Origin: a virus
Strand: one strand, 5' to 3'
Length of the DNA stretch: 43,928 bases
IMG/VR virus record: IMGVR_UViG_3300009514_000048
Span: 1-43,928 of that record
Positions 6,701-12,688 of the stretch are shown here, in pieces. The notes below the pieces were generated by a model. The model did no database searches. It was not told the origin of the DNA and saw only the letters and a program-made list of their open reading frames with translations. The translations under genes were made by a program, and so were the position numbers. Within the stretch, counting starts at the first letter, position 1. Each line of letters opens with the position of its first letter.

Positions 6701-6963
6701 TTCTCTTTCTCCCATTGGGCGAGGGCTTCTTCTGCCCATGCTCCGACATTCACAATCAACGATGTAATCCGTTCATCTTGTTGTTCAGGTGACTTGTAAC
6801 CATAATCGGCTTTCATCTTGGCCAGTTTTCCAAGAACTTCCTCCAACATCTTCGCCTTCTCTATGGCTTCTAAATAACCAACAGCTCGCCAATGAAAAGA
6901 ATATTCAGGAATAACTTTTTTATTGAGAAGAGCTTTTGCCTGTTGTTCATTGATTTTTTTCAT
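6697..6963 (-). CDS. Hypothetical 88-aa protein
   Basis: A helical, charged protein starting MKKINEQQAKALLNKKVIPE, with no recognised family. Its TGA overlaps the ATG of the 3D-domain gene (ATGA), so the two are translationally coupled. Its start overlaps the metalloprotease-like gene. Confidence 0.65.
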   Translation of the reverse strand: MKKINEQQAKALLNKKVIPEYSFHWRAVGYLEAIEKAKMLEEVLGKLAKMKADYGYKSPEQQDERITSLIVNVGAWAEEALAQWEKEK

Positions 6964-7264
6964 GGCTTCTTTTTCGCTCCTTTAATAAATACCAACACGC
7001 TACTAACCCATCTTCCATAGCATCAATAAATTCATGCTCAGATTGTGCCGTAACTTCATAATCAAAATACCTATCCAAAATAATAAAAATAGCGTGTAAA
7101 AATTCGTGGAAAGCAGTTTTTGCATAAGACAACAAACGCTTGTTTGTTCTTCTACTAATTTTAATATCAAGAAATTCTCCGTACTTTATATTTTTACTAG
7201 GATTTATTTCTGCTTCAGTAGCTTTAGCAATTTTAGTTACATGTCTATATCTAATCCATAGCAT
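6947..7264 (-). CDS. Small HExxH protein (zincin-like)
   Basis: 105 aa. The motif AKTAFHEFLHAIFII contains HEFLH (HExxH, about residues 53-57), with the acidic stretch EHEFIDAMEDG about 25 residues later that could give the third zinc ligand. This is the minimal zincin metallopeptidase arrangement seen in small phage proteins. The substrate is unknown and activity is inferred. The gene starts within 1 base of the previous stop. Confidence 0.6.
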   Translation of the reverse strand: MLWIRYRHVTKIAKATEAEINPSKNIKYGEFLDIKISRRTNKRLLSYAKTAFHEFLHAIFIILDRYFDYEVTAQSEHEFIDAMEDGLVACWYLLKERKRSHEKNQ

Positions 7265-7464
7265 TAGCCAGGGTACCTCTCATTATGTTTATGCACAAAA
7301 GAATATAATATATTGAGACATTCGCATTTATCAACATACAACGCCATTTTCTCAATAGCGAGTTCATCTGCATAATTATCTTCTAATGCTTCTTTAGTCT
7401 GTTGCGCCTGTATTCCATCAAAAGCATAAAAATTCATTAACTCTTTAACAGACATTAGTTTCAT
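7264..7464 (-). CDS. Hypothetical 66-aa protein
   Basis: Starts MKLMSVKELMNFYAFDGIQA and is acidic and helical, with no family recognised. A near-consensus sigma-70 promoter (7476-7505) lies immediately upstream. Its predicted start point falls inside or just after the SD (AAGGAG), so the mRNA leader would be only a few bases long. Confidence 0.65.
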   Translation of the reverse strand: MKLMSVKELMNFYAFDGIQAQQTKEALEDNYADELAIEKMALYVDKCECLNILYSFVHKHNERYPG

Positions 7465-7475
7465 ACGCTCTCCTT

Positions 7476-7505
7476 AGTATAGCAGATAACTACCATGTAT
7501 GTCAA
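7476..7505 (-). promoter_or_regulatory. Sigma-70 promoter, leftward
   Basis: TTGACA (7500-7505) and TATACT (7476-7481) on the minus strand, with an 18-base spacer. It drives the 66-aa gene and the genes after it. Confidence 0.7.
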
Positions 7506-7514
7506 CTACCCCAT

Positions 7515-7706
7515 CTATCTTGAATCTAACTGAATATCAACCCTTTCTAATGCAATTTTAAGAGTCTCTAAATCATTAATTCTATTTAAATCATTTTGTT
7601 CTTCTGCGTGTTTTCTCATCGCATGATAACTGTCATGTATTTTATTAAGCTCACGCTGATATAATGTGCTACCCTTTCCAATCTGGCTCGGTAATCTGGC
7701 TGTCAT
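7515..7706 (-). CDS. Hypothetical 63-aa protein
   Basis: Starts MTARLPSQIGKGSTLYQREL and is probably a helical hairpin. AAAGGGG lies about 9 bases before the ATG, inside the end of the upstream gene, which it overlaps by 38 bases. No family is recognised. Confidence 0.6.
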   Translation of the reverse strand: MTARLPSQIGKGSTLYQRELNKIHDSYHAMRKHAEEQNDLNRINDLETLKIALERVDIQLDSR

Positions 7707-8139
7707 ATTTAGATTCCCCTTTTAATACTTCAACTATGTCATCGCTTCCTTCTGGTTTTACAACGGCAGAGCCGGCATATTCATTGTCTAACACACCAGC
7801 AAACTTTCCATCTTGCCGCACTTTCTCGTAATATTCCACTATTCCTTTTTCTTCGTCTATAAGTTTTGTTTTCAACTTGTCCATCCACCATCCAATCTCA
7901 TTAGCTGGAAGATTCCATAAGATTCTTTGATCAAGTTGTTTAACGGGATCTGCATCTCTCACTAATCGACGCTTATGAATTGAATACAACTCACCAAACA
8001 CTTGATTTGTCTTTTTCTGTTCTTCTTCCACACGCTTGTCTCTTTCGTCCCTGTCAGCTTGCATCTTTTTTGGGTCTAACTCCTCGTCTATGCGTTTTAT
8101 TCTGTCTTGTAGTTCTTTGGCGAAGTCTTGTTGGCGCAT
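7669..8139 (-). CDS. Hypothetical 156-aa coiled-coil protein
   Basis: I chose the ATG at 8139 over one 8 codons upstream because GGAG lies 7 bases before it. The N-terminal third (KELQDRIKRIDEEL through RVEEEQKK) is a strongly charged coiled coil. The middle has WNLPANEIGWWMDKLKTK, and the tail is acidic. No family is recognised. Confidence 0.65.
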   Translation of the reverse strand: MRQQDFAKELQDRIKRIDEELDPKKMQADRDERDKRVEEEQKKTNQVFGELYSIHKRRLVRDADPVKQLDQRILWNLPANEIGWWMDKLKTKLIDEEKGIVEYYEKVRQDGKFAGVLDNEYAGSAVVKPEGSDDIVEVLKGESKYDSQITEPDWKG

Positions 8140-8302
8140 AATATATCTCCTTTGATTTGTCATAGCGACTTACAATTTCATTCCGCACATTCCTTAACAT
8201 ATCATTCAATAATGTCGCTAAATGAAGTAGTTTCCTTTCATCTTGAGGCTCATCATCTTGATCTTCTATAGCACTGATTAATTCTGCTCCTGGGAATATC
8301 AT
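8054..8302 (-). CDS. Hypothetical 82-aa protein overlapping the next gene
   Basis: Starts MIFPGAELISAIEDQDDEPQ and ends in a basic tail. It has a good SD (AAAGGAG, 8 bases before the ATG). It overlaps the following coiled-coil gene by 86 bases in another frame, and the basic tail lies within that overlap. Either both genes are real and nested, or this gene is extended by a mutation. Confidence 0.55.
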   Translation of the reverse strand: MIFPGAELISAIEDQDDEPQDERKLLHLATLLNDMLRNVRNEIVSRYDKSKEIYYAPTRLRQRTTRQNKTHRRGVRPKKDAS

Positions 8303-8351
8303 TTTTCTGACTCCTTTGAATGTTGAAACCTACCACACACTTGAAAAGTAT

Positions 8352-8654
8352 TTAAGGGTGTCTGGGATTATTGGGTTTAGGGTGTCCTTTATAGCTGGTG
8401 TTTGTTTCTTGACATTGATCACACCACCATTCCCCACTTGTCAGCTTCCCTAACCATTCTATATGTTTCTTACAAATAGTGCCAGCACTTATGGCAGACT
8501 CCACATGCCCCACACAACATTCTATCTTTTGTTTATAGTTGTCCAACACATCCCAGTTATCGATATGGCTTTGGTGACAGGCTTCACAGGGGATGTCGTC
8601 ACAACCAGGATGCTCTCTATCCCACTTCTCAGATGGATTTTCATTTTGCCACAT
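8352..8654 (-). CDS. Cys-rich zinc-binding protein
   Basis: 100 aa. Three cysteine pairs are visible: CDDIPCEACHQSH near residues 18-30, the CC and later C of IECCVGH...TICKKH, and WWCDQCQ near residue 78. This pattern suggests two zinc knuckles, possibly for nucleic-acid or protein contact. The family is not recognised. The SD GGGGG is in a 9-base leader after the small membrane gene. Confidence 0.6.
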   Translation of the reverse strand: MWQNENPSEKWDREHPGCDDIPCEACHQSHIDNWDVLDNYKQKIECCVGHVESAISAGTICKKHIEWLGKLTSGEWWCDQCQETNTSYKGHPKPNNPRHP

Positions 8655-8656
8655 AA

Positions 8657-8773
8657 TTACCCCCTTATCAAATTAATGGCTAGCGTGAGAGCTAAACCCC
8701 ACAGTATCAACGCTAATGGCACTATCGCCACCAATGTTCCCCATCCCACTACTGTCCAAATCCAATAACTCAT
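8657..8773 (-). CDS. 38-aa single-TM protein
   Basis: MSYWIWTVVGWGTLVAIVP is followed by a hydrophobic run and ends INLIRG. It is almost entirely one transmembrane helix. The ATG overlaps the stop of the upstream 41-aa gene (ATGA). The function is unknown; a lysis accessory or membrane-remodelling role is possible. Confidence 0.65.
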   Translation of the reverse strand: MSYWIWTVVGWGTLVAIVPLALILWGLALTLAINLIRG

Positions 8774-8895
8774 TGCTCTTCCTCATCTATAATTTGTCCT
8801 TCATGAGGACATTCTACCCATTGTCCACTTGTGATATCTGCATTATTATATATTCTACCAGGTGTTTCTTCACAATCACTGCATATTTTGTCCAT
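8770..8895 (-). CDS. 41-aa Cys-containing small protein
   Basis: MDKICSDCEETPGRIYNNAD continues to QWVECPHEG and an acidic end. CxxC plus CPH suggests a small zinc ribbon. It has an excellent SD (GGAGGG). It is the first gene after the leftward promoter at 8928-8955. Confidence 0.65.
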   Translation of the reverse strand: MDKICSDCEETPGRIYNNADITSGQWVECPHEGQIIDEEEQ

Positions 8896-8927
8896 ATTCC
8901 CTCCTGTTCCTCAAGTATACCTCCAAA

Positions 8928-8955
8928 ATAATATTTTTTCCAGGTTTTTTATCAA
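8928..8955 (-). promoter_or_regulatory. Sigma-70 promoter, leftward early operon
   Basis: TTGATA (8950-8955) and TATTAT (8928-8933) on the minus strand with a 16-base spacer, about 30 bases before the ATG of the 41-aa gene. It is a probable early leftward promoter read by host RNA polymerase. Confidence 0.65.
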
Positions 8956-9116
8956 GTAAATTATGCTTTATACTGTGATATTTTGACAGTTTCTTATATA
9001 TTTTGTGCAATTTGTGCTATTTCATACCCCTTCAAACCCCTACATATGGGGCAGTAAGTGTAAGGGTACTATGTATTCTGAACCTGGAAACTATAGGATG
9101 CCTGTGAAAAAGTATT

Positions 9117-9230
9117 TCATTTATCGCCCTCTTCAAGAAGATCAGGTCCCTCAGAAATCCACTCTAATTCGCACTCAGAACACACACCGTTTATTAATTT
9201 TAATAAATGATATTGACATTGTTCATCCAT
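9117..9230 (-). CDS. 37-aa zinc-ribbon-like peptide
   Basis: MDEQCQYHLLKLINGVCSEC is followed by ELEWISEG. The CxxH...CxxC arrangement is a compact zinc site. The SD GAGGTG lies upstream. It is the most upstream leftward gene I can support. About 220 bases separate it from the next gene, and they hold the promoter at 8928-8955. Confidence 0.55.
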   Translation of the reverse strand: MDEQCQYHLLKLINGVCSECELEWISEGPDLLEEGDK

Positions 9231-9349
9231 TTTGTTTCACCTCGTTTTTATGTATTTTGTGGTTGTTCGGCTGTTAGCCTCACTTCCACTCACTACTTTC
9301 GTGGTTAGCTGCACTGACTGGGGAGACCAGCAAACCAAAGCTGTAAAAC

Positions 9350-9379
9350 TTGACGTTATCCACTTATTTTAAATATTGT
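9350..9379 (+). promoter_or_regulatory. Promoter-like site 1, rightward
   Basis: TTGACG (9350-9355), spacer of 17-18, then ATATTG or TATTGT (9373-9379). It has the same -35 hexamer as site 2, 56 bases further on. Confidence 0.4.
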
Positions 9380-9405
9380 TAGCTGAAAGATGGGACACGC
9401 ACCTG

Positions 9406-9434
9406 TTGACGACTTTCAGATCTCAGATTATTCT
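9406..9434 (+). promoter_or_regulatory. Promoter-like site 2, rightward
   Basis: TTGACG (9406-9411), 17-base spacer, TATTCT (9429-9434). It is the best rightward sigma-70 candidate upstream of the terminase genes, about 250 bases before the small terminase ATG. Confidence 0.5.
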
Positions 9435-9634
9435 ATGACCCTTAAATGTGGTTTAAAATTGAGAGTAGGCTAACAACCATCTACCATTGGGAGCGTAGCC
9501 ACTGGAACAGCTTTTAAAGACCACCACTTATCTTATCTATATTATATACACATAGAAAAGAAAGAAAGTCGAAACTTACCCAATTTCTCAACCTTGAAAC
9601 TTTATAAATAGTGTAAAAAAGTATTTGACTTTTA

Positions 9635-9660
9635 GGGACGTAGCAAACTAGCGAAGTCCC
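9635..9660 (+). promoter_or_regulatory. Hairpin before small terminase
   Basis: GGGAC (9635-9639) pairs with GTCCC (9656-9660). Two short upstream ATGs (9663, 9673) and the real ATG (9685) follow, all in similar ATGACAAA contexts. The small terminase has no clear SD, so this hairpin and the upstream starts may set its translation. Confidence 0.4.
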
Positions 9661-9684
9661 ATATGACAAATAGATGACAAAATT

Positions 9685-10194
9685 ATGAATGACAAAAAAG
9701 AGACAAAGTTAAGACAAAATGACACTGGTAAATTTGTTGCTATAGATAAATCCAAACTTCTCATGCCAGTCTTAAATCAAGGGCTTAAACCTGATGAAGT
9801 TTTTAACCCTGATTTAAAAGCTAAGTTTATAGAGAACTATAGACGCAGCAATAACCTTACAAAATCATTGCAGTTAGTGGGTGTGGGTAAGCAATCTTTT
9901 TATAATCAGATAGCTAGGGATAAATATTTCAAAGAGCTGTTTGATGAGGCTTTAAACGCCATATTAGACGATATGGAACAAGTTATGAAGGAAAGTGCTA
10001 TGACTCATGGGGCAGGGGGGTTTAGGGATCGCATAGCCTTCCTTAAGGCTCATCGCAAGAAGTATAATGACAAGATTGAACATGAGCATACAGTAGATAA
10101 GAAAAAGCTTCTAAGTTATTATAAAGACCTTCCAAACGTCTTTAAAGAGATTCCTAAAGAAGTCATAGATATAAAGCCTTTGCCTACGTCGTAG
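9685..10194 (+). CDS. Terminase small subunit
   Basis: 169 aa. The central part has the helix-turn-helix typical of small terminases: FIENYRRSNNLTKSLQLVGV, then GKQSFYNQIARDKYFKELFD. A helix (AILDDMEQVMKESAM) and a basic C-terminal segment follow (RKKYNDKIEHEHTVDKKKLL). The small subunit recognises the packaging site as an oligomer and hands DNA to the ATPase. No SD precedes this ATG; three ATGACAAA-like repeats cluster here. A 1.9-kb antisense cassette separates it from the large subunit genes. The stop codon is inside a hairpin. Confidence 0.8.
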   Translation: MNDKKETKLRQNDTGKFVAIDKSKLLMPVLNQGLKPDEVFNPDLKAKFIENYRRSNNLTKSLQLVGVGKQSFYNQIARDKYFKELFDEALNAILDDMEQVMKESAMTHGAGGFRDRIAFLKAHRKKYNDKIEHEHTVDKKKLLSYYKDLPNVFKEIPKEVIDIKPLPTS

Positions 10195-10207
10195 GAGTGC
10201 CTACGAC
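10188..10207 (+). terminator. Hairpin over terminase small-subunit stop
   Basis: GTCGTAGG (10188-10195), loop AGTG, CCTACGAC (10200-10207): a perfect 8-bp stem containing the TAG stop. A second CCTACG just upstream (10183-10188) can pair with the same CGTAGG, giving an alternative fold. There is no U-tract, so it is either a factor-dependent or weak terminator or a processing site. Confidence 0.5.
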
Positions 10208-10232
10208 CATAGAAGTAAAAGAAGTTAAATAA

Positions 10233-10361
10233 TTATTTTATATGATAGACGGGTACACCATCTCCATAATTTTTGGTGCAGCTTGGGCATTTGTAATGCT
10301 CTGTAGTTTTAATAGTTTTAGTCCATCGACCATTTTCAAATACCCATATTAAGGTTTCCAT
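10233..10361 (-). CDS. 42-aa zinc-knuckle peptide
   Basis: METLIWVFENGRWTKTIKTT is followed by HYKCPSCTKNYGDG. One CPxC pair with a nearby His suggests a half zinc site. The SD GGAG is 10 bases upstream. It is the last gene of the antisense cassette and ends about 25 bases from the small terminase hairpin, so the two transcripts converge here. Confidence 0.6.
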   Translation of the reverse strand: METLIWVFENGRWTKTIKTTEHYKCPSCTKNYGDGVPVYHIK

Positions 10362-10362
10362 T

Positions 10363-10497
10363 TTATTTTATCTCCTGAGTTTTATTAGTTATCCAAGCAT
10401 GAATTACAAGTAGCAAGATTAAACTGTTTACTATGCAACTGATAGTAAATAATACTTTAATAGTTGACAAAGCCTTTTCTAGTATTAAGATCTCCAT
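10363..10497 (-). CDS. 44-aa single-TM protein
   Basis: MEILILEKALSTIKVLFTIS is followed by CIVNSLILLLVIHAWI and a polar tail. It is one transmembrane helix with a short cytoplasmic tail. The tail codons contain the SD of the next gene (CAGGAG). It overlaps the 59-aa gene by 41 bases. The function is unknown. Confidence 0.6.
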   Translation of the reverse strand: MEILILEKALSTIKVLFTISCIVNSLILLLVIHAWITNKTQEIK

Positions 10498-10636
10498 ACG
10501 GTTTAATCTCCTTTAATATAATTTCATAGGTATCAGTGCCGTCTGGGTGCATCATGTATAGTTTTAGTCGTATGTTTAGGTGTTTTCTTTCGTATTGATG
10601 TGCCTCACTGGCTGTCAGGGTTATTAGTGTTTTCAT
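10457..10636 (-). CDS. Hypothetical 59-aa protein
   Basis: MKTLITLTASEAHQYERKHL continues to IRLKLYMMHPDGTDTYEI. It has an alpha/beta-like composition and no recognised family. It overlaps the TM gene downstream, and the SD of that gene (AAGGAG) is inside it. Confidence 0.6.
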   Translation of the reverse strand: MKTLITLTASEAHQYERKHLNIRLKLYMMHPDGTDTYEIILKEIKPYGDLNTRKGFVNY

Positions 10637-10645
10637 AGGATCTTC

Positions 10646-10891
10646 TTATTTGTTTGATAATCGTTCAATAGTTTCTTGATTCACATATTTAATATCTGCT
10701 TTGTCAATGGGAAAGTTTGCTAGCCATTGATTTATATGTTTACTTGTGGTGCGAGACCATTTTTTATTAGTGGCGAATACTTCACCAGTGGATTTTATTG
10801 TTACAATAACTGGAGTTTTGTAACTAAATAATACGTAGCCATTTGGATATTCTATTTTTGTAACATTTTGTTTAATTGGATGTAGTTTCAT
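10646..10891 (-). CDS. Hypothetical 81-aa protein
   Basis: Starts MKLHPIKQNVTKIEYPNGYV, with beta strands then KKWSRTTSKHINQWLANF. The TSKHINQWL pattern is shared by several small phage proteins I cannot name. The SD AAAGGAG lies within the upstream gene, and the two overlap by 20 bases. Confidence 0.6.
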   Translation of the reverse strand: MKLHPIKQNVTKIEYPNGYVLFSYKTPVIVTIKSTGEVFATNKKWSRTTSKHINQWLANFPIDKADIKYVNQETIERLSNK

Positions 10892-11084
10892 TGTTGGAAT
10901 TCTCCTTTGTTAAAGAATAGTCTTTATTAATGCGCCAATATACGATACGAGGACATTTTTCTACATATTCAACTTCTAGAAATTCTCCTTTAATTTTAAA
11001 CTTTTGTTTTCCAAAAAATTTCATAGTGGATTTGTTGAAGAATTTTGGATTGTGCGCTCTAAGTAGTGCTAGTGTAGGTGTCAT
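10872..11084 (-). CDS. Hypothetical 70-aa protein
   Basis: I chose the ATG at 11084 (MTPTLALLRAHNPKFF) because AAGGAG lies 9 bases upstream. The central part, KIKGEFLEVEYVEKCPRIVY, is beta-rich. No family is recognised. Confidence 0.6.
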   Translation of the reverse strand: MTPTLALLRAHNPKFFNKSTMKFFGKQKFKIKGEFLEVEYVEKCPRIVYWRINKDYSLTKENSNNETTSN

Positions 11085-11097
11085 TTTATTTTCTCCT

Positions 11098-11298
11098 TTA
11101 GTCTTTAAACAGATTATCAATCATTATATCTATGACTTGATTTTCATACTTATCAGTTAAGGTGTTAATGATTTCTTCTAAGACTTCATTATCATTTAAT
11201 TTTAAGGCTTTTTCTAACGATTGTTTATCTACTTTATACTCGCTTTGTTCGCTCAGTTTTCTAGGAAGCGAGACCCTAGATTTTTTTGGGTGGTCCAT
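11098..11298 (-). CDS. Hypothetical 66-aa protein
   Basis: MDHPKKSRVSLPRKLSEQSE is basic at the N-terminus, followed by acidic helices (DNEVLEEIINTL). The arrangement resembles a small DNA-binding or antirestriction-like helix bundle, but nothing specific is recognised. Confidence 0.55.
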   Translation of the reverse strand: MDHPKKSRVSLPRKLSEQSEYKVDKQSLEKALKLNDNEVLEEIINTLTDKYENQVIDIMIDNLFKD

Positions 11299-11304
11299 TT
11301 TAGT

Positions 11305-11517
11305 TTACCTCTCTTTATTCCATTTACGTATCTCATAAATGTGGATCATTAAAGGGCCTAATCTATAGCCAATGTGCACTATTTTTCCGTTTGGTAGATC
11401 TAAATACATTTTAGAGGCATGTTTATATCCTGTTTGTTTTATTAGCTCTTTTCTAGGGTGTTTCTTTAAGCGATAAGGCGCTCCATTTTGATCGATACCT
11501 AAATATCCTAGTATCAT
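11305..11517 (-). CDS. Hypothetical 70-aa protein
   Basis: MILGYLGIDQNGAPYRLKKH continues to KMYLDLPNGKIVHIGYRLG. Short beta strands and several Gly-Tyr turns suggest a small SH3-like barrel. No family is recognised. The SD is AAAGGAG, within the end of the preceding gene. Confidence 0.6.
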   Translation of the reverse strand: MILGYLGIDQNGAPYRLKKHPRKELIKQTGYKHASKMYLDLPNGKIVHIGYRLGPLMIHIYEIRKWNKER

Positions 11518-11518
11518 C

Positions 11519-11656
11519 TTATTTGCTCCTTTTTACTGGTTTGCCAGTATTAGTATAATACCATTTACCATCTTGATAATATTGCGGTCTTACTTTTATT
11601 ATTTTCTTAGGTTTAAACCTTATAAGTGTAGCATTTAGGTTTTTAGGTTTTGACAT
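11519..11656 (-). CDS. Hypothetical 45-aa basic protein
   Basis: MSKPKNLNATLIRFKPKKII continues to KVRPQYYQDGKWYYTNTG. It has a very basic N-terminal half, then an aromatic YYxDGKWYYTNTGKPV segment that looks like a tiny beta hairpin. A nucleic-acid contact is plausible. The SD GGAG is upstream. Confidence 0.55.
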   Translation of the reverse strand: MSKPKNLNATLIRFKPKKIIKVRPQYYQDGKWYYTNTGKPVKRSK

Positions 11657-11671
11657 TGTATTATATCTCCT

Positions 11672-11926
11672 TTAGATTAATTCAGCGTCAACGTCATGTG
11701 AAGTAACTAGCACTGATTCTTGATTATTGTGGGTTTTTATCTGTTTTGCAAGGGTTTTTATTAAAGTCTCATTTTTAGTTAAGATTTCAATGATTATGGC
11801 GTTTTCTGGTGCCCCTCTCCAGAATCCTTTTGTACGAATGATAGTATAACCATCAAATGAGATATTTAGAAGATTTTGAATGTAGTTTTGATTTATATTT
11901 TCAGTGTATATTTTAAATGATCTCAT
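11672..11926 (-). CDS. Hypothetical 84-aa ferredoxin-like-fold protein
   Basis: The ATG at 11926 (MRSFKIYTENINQNYIQNLL) has AAAGGAG 7 bases upstream; a longer ATG start reads through the neighbouring gene. The pattern beta-alpha-beta-beta (GYTIIRTKGFWRG, AIIIEIL) then helix (LIKTLAKQIKTHNNQ) and strand (ESVLVTSHDV) resembles a ferredoxin-like fold. I recall phage homologues ending VLVT...ELI but no function. Confidence 0.6.
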   Translation of the reverse strand: MRSFKIYTENINQNYIQNLLNISFDGYTIIRTKGFWRGAPENAIIIEILTKNETLIKTLAKQIKTHNNQESVLVTSHDVDAELI

Positions 11927-11927
11927 T

Positions 11928-12086
11928 TTAATCTCCTTTATTGATATTGAAAGCTTTTCCATAGTTAAATTCATTTTCTAGCATTTTGTAGTGATTTAAT
12001 AATATTTTCTTTTCATTGTAATTCGTTGTCCATTCAATTTGTTTTAAAACTTCGGTCATTTCTTTTCTTAGTTGATCTTTAGTCAT
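11928..12086 (-). CDS. Hypothetical 52-aa helical protein
   Basis: MTKDQLRKEMTEVLKQIEWT continues to YNEKKILLNHYKMLENEF. It is probably a two-helix hairpin. It is the first gene of the antisense cassette, with SD AAAAGGAG and a promoter 35 bases further up. The function is unknown. Confidence 0.6.
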   Translation of the reverse strand: MTKDQLRKEMTEVLKQIEWTTNYNEKKILLNHYKMLENEFNYGKAFNINKGD

Positions 12087-12120
12087 TGTGTTAGCTCCTT
12101 TTATTCTTTAGTTCTAATCT

Positions 12121-12148
12121 AGTATAACTGTGACCTGTGACAAATCAA
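12121..12148 (-). promoter_or_regulatory. Promoter of the antisense cassette, leftward
   Basis: TTGATT (12143-12148) and TATACT (12121-12126) on the minus strand, 16-base spacer. The spacer contains TGTCACAGGTCACAG, with direct TGTCAC/GGTCAC repeats that could bind a regulator. Further TGAC repeats lie on the plus strand nearby. Confidence 0.6.
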
Positions 12149-12193
12149 TGACAGTAGAGGGAATTATAGGTGACAATGATAGTTTGGCAGTAA

Positions 12194-12398
12194 TGTTGTA
12201 TGGTTGTGGTATACACAAGAATTTTGCAACACTCTTGTCCTCTATAAAAGAAGAATCGTTGCTTTATGCAACATTATTACCTTATTTGTAGCCGACATCG
12301 TGGCCATTCTGTTGCATAACTGCTAAAGATTTATTTGTCAAGGTTATTTTTGTTGCTGTTTGCAACATTTCTGCCTTGAATTTTGGTCATTGTGTTGC
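12194..12398. repeat. GTTGC/GCAAC iteron-like array
   Basis: Two palindromes of the same build, GTTGC-5-GCAAC, at 12258-12272 and 12352-12366. Single half-sites are at 12226-12230 (GCAAC), 12311-12315 and 12394-12398 (GTTGC). Centres are spaced about 37, 48, 46 and 37 bases, a near-symmetric layout. A degenerate GTTGT is at 12194. The array sits in the noncoding stretch before the large terminase and probably binds one dimeric protein. Confidence 0.6.
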
Positions 12399-12688
12399 AT
12401 AGAACCCGATTCCTGTTGACGGGTAGGTATTATTTATCAAAGTACCTAACAAGATGCCGAAAAAATAAAAGAGGCCCGTAAAGTATATAAAAAGGCCCTG
12501 ACTAAGAAGCAGTTTCGTAGTATTGAGTTAACCAGGAAAGATAAGAGTAACATAAGTTAGCGTGTTGATAGTTGATGGTTTACTGTCAAGTATAAAAATT
12601 ACCACAAAGTGCCGTACCTTGTGGTCAAACGACCAGCATTAGCAATTTGCAAATTTCGTCGTATATCAACGGTTTTCAGGGAGAAGAT
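12399..12688 (+). other. Leader between iteron array and terminase
   Basis: This stretch has no convincing gene. It holds a TTGACG (12416-12421) like those at 9350 and 9406 but without a good -10, a GGCC...GGCC dyad around 12473-12496, and a 35-codon open frame rich in Lys/Arg (EKIKEARKVYKKALTKKQF) that has no start unless a -1 shift occurs on a run of six A after the ATG at 12454. It may be a decayed gene. Confidence 0.4.

Larger units (their letters stand above)
9231..9684. promoter_or_regulatory. Divergent control region without a supported gene
   Basis: This 450-base gap separates the leftward block from the rightward terminase. It holds a 9-bp hairpin with one A-A mismatch (9302-9311 with 9328-9337; 16-base loop), two TTGACG promoter-like sites, an AT-rich run around 9535-9555, and a hairpin before the small terminase. 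No coding pattern is convincing. It could also contain the packaging signal or an origin, but I see no decisive mark. Confidence 0.55.

Noticed and set aside
9091-9120. 9-codon ORF after the 37-aa gene (MKYFFTGIL)
   Set aside because: The ATGA overlap is attractive but the peptide is too short and has no support.
9005-9277. Rightward open frame of 90 codons in the divergent region
   Set aside because: It lies opposite the 37-aa leftward gene, has no SD, and its composition (Cys/Phe/Leu-rich end) looks like antisense.
9316-9328. 13-base match TGACTGGGGAGAC, also at about 17887
   Set aside because: A match of this length is expected by chance in 44 kb, and the contexts differ.
9231-9684. tRNA-like fold near 9275-9340
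   Set aside because: Stems are present but there is no acceptor/anticodon/T-arm order or TTC loop; no tRNA was supported anywhere.
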